Shown here: piece after piece, positions 58,626-64,000 of the stretch
Numbering within the stretch: position 1 is the first letter of the stretch
How the letters are laid out: each line of letters begins with the position of its first letter
Notes under the pieces: model-generated
Told to the model about the DNA's origin: nothing
What the model saw: only the letters and a program-made list of their open reading frames with translations
Database searches by the model: none
Translations under genes and position numbers: made by a program
NCBI GenBank assembly: GCA_947561585.1
Contig: CANNZV010001123.1
Coordinates: forward strand, 311,312-375,311
Direction of reading: 5' to 3'
DNA: 64,000 nucleotides
From: Caprella mutica
Lineage: Eukaryota > Arthropoda > Malacostraca > Amphipoda > Caprellidae

Positions 58626-60509
58626 ATGACTGAGGCACAGCTGGAATCACCAACTGTTCTTAGCCCAGTGTGCGGTACTGATGAAGTCAATTCTAATGAC
58701 TCTTTAATGGCTGGTCTACGTAAACTAAAGGAGGAAAGGATGGTGTTAGAAGAACAAGTCTCTTCGATGGAAGAAAAACAGAGCCTGGCTACTGGTCGTT
58801 TGATGATTGTTCTTGGTATTATCGCCCAGTTTAAGATATCTGGAGTTAGAAAAGATTTTTTACGCGGTCAAATTATTGCTGGACGAGACTTCGATACTAT
58901 TCTGACAAGCTTGGAGAGGATTGGCGATTTGCTTCTACCTTCACCAAATAAGCAGGTTTCTTCTTTGGAGGCCACGGGATTTGCTGCTAAGCTCTTATCT
59001 CAGAGCTTAGAGGAACCTATAATTGGAGGCAATTCGTTGGCATTTCGTCAGTCATATGCATCATGGCGACGTCTGGTCCAGGATTTGAGTGAAAGTAAAT
59101 ATTGGTCTAGCGAGGCCCCCCTTGGTTTTTGTGAGAATGAACAGCAATTCAAGTATGAGCACAATGTAATGGGGAATTCTCAGTTTGGAGGGGGAATGCG
59201 AGCTGAATTTCCTAATCAGAGACATTCATCTCCGACGACAAAAACAACCTCAAGTCGTCGAGATTCTAAGTTGAAGCGAAAGGTTAGGCAGGAACCAATA
59301 TCCTCTAGCAACAGCGATTTTTCTCAAACAGACTCTGATGAAACCTCTGATTCTTCAGTCGAGTCTTTAAGCACCAGTGGTAGTCTTACTAGAAGAAACA
59401 AACGAACTAGCAGAAAAAATTCCTACGATGACTCTGTTGTGGAAATATTAAGGAACATGAGATTTGCTAAGGAAGTAGTAGCTCCTCCAGTTTACGATGC
59501 GAGTAGCTCGACATCATTTAGGGAATTTCTTAAGTCGTATGAGAAGTATTTTTCACATAAGTTTCATGGTAATGAAAAGGAAAAAGCTCGACAACTTGGT
59601 AAATTCTTACGAGGAACTGCAAAAGAAGCGTATGATGCTATCGGGGGAAACAACCTCAAGTATCGTGAATTGAAGCCGTCATTGTTAAATTGGTATGATG
59701 GGGAAAAAGGTAGCTCAAGCCGCAGGAGGAAACGTGAATTCGAAACATGCAGGATGGCACCTGGAGAATCTGTAACTATCTATTGCCTTAGGTTGGAGAG
59801 ACTGGCGAAGAAGGCATTCCCGGATTCAAGAAAAGAAAAGGAACGCAATCTCAATACCAAAGTTAGAGAAACCTTCCCGTCCTCCCTCGTCGACAAGATT
59901 GACAATGCACAGGGTTTGGTTAATGCCTTTGGTGGAGCTAGAGTAAATTGGCGAATTATCAAGAAATTAGCAGAGAACTTCGATCACTTAAGAAGAGAAA
60001 GGAAAAGTGTCTGTGACGGGGAATCACTAGAGAACAATGGCACTCATGTTTTTGTGAGTGGACATAAGAGAGATACAGGAACTAATGGAGGAAATCGGCA
60101 GTTAAATGGAGGCAACTTCAGGATTCCACCCATAAATACTGCTACAAGTAAGCCACCCCAGTCTCCTGCTAGAGGTTACTCTAATAATGGGACTGGCCAT
60201 AAAAGAAGCAACTTTAGGGAGGCTCCAGTTAGGGAGATGACTAATTCACCATCAAGTTCTAATTGTTGGACTCCGGGCGATCAAAATAACAGTTGTGCTT
60301 GGTGCAATAAACCAGGTCACAAAGAAATGAACTGTTGGATGAAAAATGGAGCTTGTTTGCTCTGTGGGAGCATGACTCATTTCCTTAAAGATTGCCGTGG
60401 GAATCAGTTTCGACGTTCTCAGAGAGACCCAGAGTATCAACGTAACAGTTTTTCACCCCAAAGAGATAACGGAATTGGTTCAAATACTATTAACAAGGCG
60501 TTAAACTGA
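58626..60509 (+). CDS. Gypsy gag (nucleocapsid-type polyprotein)
   Basis: ATG 58626 opens 627 codons. An N-terminal coiled-coil-like part (GLRKLKEERMVLEEQVSSME) is followed by a Ser-rich basic linker. A capsid-like region then has FREFLKSYEKYF, RQLGKFLRGTAKEAYDAI and RLERLAKKAFP. Two CCHC knuckles follow (CAWCNKPGHKEMNC, CLLCGSMTHFLKDC). Gag binds RNA and forms the particle. The frame ends TTA AAC TGA exactly at a -1 frameshift site leading into pol. It appears intact. Confidence 0.88.
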   Translation: MTEAQLESPTVLSPVCGTDEVNSNDSLMAGLRKLKEERMVLEEQVSSMEEKQSLATGRLMIVLGIIAQFKISGVRKDFLRGQIIAGRDFDTILTSLERIGDLLLPSPNKQVSSLEATGFAAKLLSQSLEEPIIGGNSLAFRQSYASWRRLVQDLSESKYWSSEAPLGFCENEQQFKYEHNVMGNSQFGGGMRAEFPNQRHSSPTTKTTSSRRDSKLKRKVRQEPISSSNSDFSQTDSDETSDSSVESLSTSGSLTRRNKRTSRKNSYDDSVVEILRNMRFAKEVVAPPVYDASSSTSFREFLKSYEKYFSHKFHGNEKEKARQLGKFLRGTAKEAYDAIGGNNLKYRELKPSLLNWYDGEKGSSSRRRKREFETCRMAPGESVTIYCLRLERLAKKAFPDSRKEKERNLNTKVRETFPSSLVDKIDNAQGLVNAFGGARVNWRIIKKLAENFDHLRRERKSVCDGESLENNGTHVFVSGHKRDTGTNGGNRQLNGGNFRIPPINTATSKPPQSPARGYSNNGTGHKRSNFREAPVREMTNSPSSSNCWTPGDQNNSCAWCNKPGHKEMNCWMKNGACLLCGSMTHFLKDCRGNQFRRSQRDPEYQRNSFSPQRDNGIGSNTINKALN

Positions 60510-61845
60510 AATGCTCTGAGGCAGACGGGTCGTCCTCAGAGCTTATTATGGAACACCCGATGGATACAGACGGAGAAATGGCTAGAGTACAGTTGGGTGG
60601 AGAAGGCACGCTCGAAGGTGGGAAAAATCTTGGTGAGTACGATGAACCTAATAAATTTAATATTTCAGTATTGGAGAATCGTATTTTGGTGCCAATTAAA
60701 TTGAATAACAATGTAACATGTACAGCACTAATAGATAGTGGGGCGGTGAAAAGTATAATTCCAGCAGAACTATTAAGCGATTCTTGTTTCGAAATTCAGC
60801 CAGATAAATCATCGTTCACAGGATTTGGCGGTGGAGGTTCTTTAAGGTCAATGGGAAAGGTTCTAACTGATTTTGAAATTCATGGAGAGGGAATGGGTAC
60901 TCATGAATTTTCAATTTTGCCATCAATATATGTTTTCGGTTTCGTTATATTGGGGGAAGATTTCCTTACTCGGGCAGGAATATTGCTAGATGCAGGGAGA
61001 AACAGATTAAGGAAAGTTAATGGGGATGGTTCGATCTGGGATTTTTATACAAAAACGAAGAATCAGAATTGTTGCGTGTTGGTTTCCGAGGTTCCTTGTT
61101 ATTTAAGTTCTAATGTAATGATAAGTTCTGGCCATACTCAGAAAGCAGAAATTTATTGGGATTTGAAGGGGGAAGTCTGTAGTACTTGTATTCAGTCAGA
61201 GGAACCAGTTCTCGTTTATGAAGATATTACCGATAGAGAATATTTGGAGTCTTATTCTGGGGTTGTAGAGGGCTGTAAAGGAAAAGCTAGTATCTTGCTT
61301 ACAAATAGGGGGAACCAATCAATTCACTTGAAAAAATATATTCAAGTTGGGTGTATCTCCAGTGCGGTTGAAGAGGGATGGTTTAAAGTTAGTGGGGAAG
61401 TGGGTGTAGTTATCCTCGACAACCCAGGAACCAATAATAAGAAAAATGAAATAGACTGGAGCATGGTTAAGCTACCATCGTATCTCCCTCCCGATAAACA
61501 AGAACATGTAAAATATTTTCTCTCAAATAATTTGAAACTATTTGAAAATCAGAGCCAGGTAGGTAAATTCAACATTGAACCACATAGAATAGAATTAACC
61601 GATAGGACACCAATATATCAAAGAGCTCGTAGGTTTCCAGAAGTGATTAATTCCGAAATTGAACGGCAGTGTAAGGAGCTGGAATTGTTGGACGTGATAG
61701 AGCCTAGCACATCAGCTTGGTCATCGCCGGTGGTACCCATTAAGAAAAAAGATGGTACCATACGACTTTGTGTGGATTATCGTAGGTTGAACACCGTGAC
61801 AAAAGCAGACAAATTCCCCATACCTAATTTGAATGATGCTGTATC
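60494..61845 (+). pseudogene. Gypsy pol, truncated (protease and start of RT)
   Basis: The pol frame is open from 60494 and overlaps the end of gag in the -1 frame. The protease active site reads ALIDSGAVKSIIP. The RT start has HRIELTDRTPIYQRARRFP, WSSPVVPIKKKDGTIRLCVD and YRRLNTVTKADKFPIPNL. It stops before the palm catalytic motifs; from about 61846 the sequence becomes array. The remaining RT, RNase H and integrase are absent from the window. Confidence 0.85.
60500..60542 (+). promoter_or_regulatory. -1 programmed ribosomal frameshift signal between gag and pol
   Basis: Heptamer G TTA AAC (60500-60506) in the gag frame sits directly before the TGA stop. After a 6-nt spacer, GCTCTGAGG (60513-60521) pairs perfectly with CCTCAGAGC (60534-60542): a 9-bp stem with a 12-nt loop. 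pol lies in the -1 frame, open from 60494. GUUAAAC is a known functional slippery heptamer in nidoviruses. Confidence 0.75.
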
Positions 61846-63067
61846 ACTACAGGTAGCTAACGGTAGCTAACACCGTTAGCTACCTGTAGTGATAACACCC
61901 TTAACTACCTGTAGTGTTAACACCCTTAACTACCTGTAGTGTTAACACCCTTAGCTACCTGTAGTGTTAACACCCTTAGCTACCTGTAGTGTTAACACCC
62001 TTAGGTACCTGTAGTGTTAACACCCTTAGCTACCTGTAGTGTTAACACCCTTAGCTACCTGTAGTGTTAACACCCTTAGCTACCTGTAGTGTTAACACCC
62101 TTAACTACCTGTAGTGTTAACACCCTTAGCTACCTGTAGTGTTAACACCCTTAACTACCTGTAGTGATAACACCCTTAACTACCTGTAGTGTTAACACCC
62201 TTAATTACCTGTAGTGTTAACACCCTTAGCTACCTGTAGTGTTAACACCCTTAGCTACCTGTAGTGTTAACACCCTTAGCTACCTGTAGTGATAACACCC
62301 TTACCTACCTGTAGTGTTAACACCCTTAGCTACCTGTAGCGTTAACACCCTTAGCTACCTGTAGTGTTAACACCATTAGCTACCTGTAGTGTTATCACCC
62401 TTAGGTACCTGTAGTGTTAACACCCTTAACTACCTGTAGTGTTAACACCCTTAGCTACCTGTAGTGTTATCACCCTTAGCTACCTGTAGTGTTAACACCC
62501 TTAGCTACCTGTAGTGTTAACACCCTTAGCTACCGGTAGTGTTAACACCCTTAGCTACCTGTCGTGTTAACACCCTTAGCTACCTGTAGTGTTAACACCG
62601 TTAGCTACCTGTAGTGTTAACACCCTTAGCTACCGGTAGTGTTAACACCCTTAGCTACCTGTCGTGTTAACACCCTTAGCTACCTGAAGTGTTAACACCG
62701 TTAGCTACCTGTAGTGTTAACACACTTAGCTACCTGTAGAGTTAACACCCTTAGCTACCTGTAGTGTTAACACACTTAGCTACCTGTAGAGTTAACACCC
62801 TTAGCTACCTGTAGTGTTAACATCCTTAGCTACCTGTAGTGTTAACACACTTAGCTACCTGTAGTGTTAACACACTTAGCTACCTGTAGTGTTAACACCC
62901 TTAGCTACCTGTAGTGTTAACACCCTTAGCTACCTGTAGTGTTAACACCCTTAGCTACCTGTAATGTTAACACCCTTAGCTACCTGTAGTGTTAACACCC
63001 TTAGCTACCTGTAGTGTTAACACCCTTAGCTACCTGTAGTGTTAACACCCTTAACTACCTGTAGTGT
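61846..63067. repeat. 25-bp minisatellite in reverse orientation, about 48 copies
   Basis: Starts with about 20 bp of forward unit (TCACTACAGGTAGCTAACGG), then flips to the reverse complement (ACCGTTAGCTACCTGTAGTG). The first bases form a hairpin with a short loop. It continues to the inverted LTR at 63068. Confidence 0.95.
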
Positions 63068-64000
63068 TGTAGTGGCAGAACATAGCCATCAAAGATAACG
63101 GCTCTAGTTTATTAGACTGAAATCTACTATTGCCACTAAGGATTAGTTCGTTAAACATTTACATTTAGTTTTGCAAAGGACTCAGCAGAAATACACAGTG
63201 AACGGGGAGGACAAAAATAAAATAAGATATTCTTATAAGTTTTATTACACAGTTAAACAAACACACCGCATTCAACCAACACAAACACACAAAATATTTA
63301 CGAATAATTAAAGATACCCAACATTGATAGAAAGGGTTATATAATAAATCAAATAAATCTTTATTAAGAATAGAGTACGTATAAATCAAGAAAGCATAAT
63401 ACGTATAAATCAAGAAAGCATAATACGTATAAATCAAGAAAGCATAATACGTATAAATCAAGAAAGCATAATACGTATAAATCAAGTAAGTAGGCACGAT
63501 ATCTCAGGTAAGTAGGCACGATATCTCAGGTAAGTAGGCACGATATCTCAGGTAAGTAGGCACGATATCTCAGGTAAGTAGGCACGATATCTCAGGTAAG
63601 TAGGCACGATATCTCAGGTAAGTAGGCACGATATCTCAGGTAAGTAGGCACGATATCTCAGGTAAGTAGGCACGATATCTCAGGTAAGTAGGCACGATAT
63701 CTCAGGTAAGTAGGCACGATATCTCAGGTAAGTAGGCACGATATCTCAGGTAAGTAGGCACGATATCTCAGGTAAGTAGGCACGATATCTCAGGTAAGTA
63801 GGCACGATATCTCAGGTAAGTAGGCACGATATCTCAGGTAAGTAGGCACGATATCTCAGGTAAGTAGGCACGATATCTCAGGTAAGTAGGCACGATATCT
63901 CAGGTAAGTAGGCACGATATCTCAGGTAAGTAGGCACGATATCTCAGGTAAGTAGGCACGATATCTCAGGTAAGTAGGCACGATATCTCAGGTAAGTAGG
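63068..64000 (-). repeat. Inverted copy of the gypsy LTR (runs off the window)
   Basis: This is the exact reverse complement of 58461 leftward through the 24-bp repeats and the 22-bp array (at least 23 units here, about 20 in the other LTR). It is adjacent to array ACAC, as expected for the 3' LTR end of the same insertion. The single-copy part looks identical, so the two LTRs are the same age. Confidence 0.9.

Larger units (their letters stand above)
56918..61845 (+). mobile_element. Ty3/gypsy retrotransposon, 5' part, inserted in the 25-bp array
   Basis: A 1,544-bp 5' LTR (TGAAGTGG...CCACTACA) is preceded by ACAC of the array. gag and the first part of pol follow. The element breaks off inside RT at about 61845, where inverted array sequence begins. 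The inverted LTR end at 63068 also abuts array ACAC, matching a 4-bp target duplication. Confidence 0.85.

Overview
The window looks like nuclear DNA of an arthropod, probably an insect. It is AT-rich. It has spliced genes with GT/AG introns and intact BEL/Pao and Ty3/gypsy retrotransposons. It also has hAT-, PIF/Harbinger- and mariner-type DNA transposons, a poly(A)-tailed non-LTR element and at least fifteen unrelated minisatellite arrays. There are no operons, ribosome-binding sites or CRISPR arrays. I cannot name the species; a hemipteran-like genome is a guess.

Host genes occupy mostly the first 23 kb. At 925-1688 (+) two exons encode a C-type-lectin-like domain. At 14491-7823 (-) five phase-compatible exons form a gene of about 862 codons. 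It has an N-terminal membrane anchor, a DZIP3-like HEPN domain, a NACHT NTPase, a winged-helix segment and a short leucine-rich C-terminus. One extra base sits in its main exon. NACHT proteins are uncommon and patchy in insects, so this is the most interesting host gene here. At 22412-22291 (-) a THAP zinc-finger exon carries a 1-base insertion. Several of these exons are too short, or too interrupted, to appear as long open frames.

From 23.5 kb on, mobile elements dominate. BEL/Pao element 1 (23476-31690) has 1,106-bp LTRs and target duplication ATAGG. BEL/Pao element 2 (36021-44383) has 1,128-bp LTRs, target duplication AGTAA and an altered RT active site (YMDN). A reverse-oriented PHD-RT-nuclease retroelement lies at 47854-51407. 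A Ty3/gypsy element starts at 56918, with gag and pol joined by a textbook -1 frameshift signal. Its pol stops at about 61845 where an inverted copy of the flanking 25-bp array and an inverted LTR begin. The layout fits an inversion, real or an assembly mis-join, that moved the rest of the element beyond position 64000 in reverse orientation.

Minisatellites fill most remaining space, with units of 15-126 bp. The largest are the 25-bp array (52579-56917), the 43-bp array (14672-19802, split by a hAT insertion) and the 40-bp array (2132-3934). Three elements (hAT, BEL/Pao 1, gypsy) landed inside such arrays, which lets their target duplications be read exactly. Several foldback or MITE-like inverted repeats lie between. 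Single-base frameshifts recur in otherwise well-preserved genes and young elements, so some may be assembly errors.
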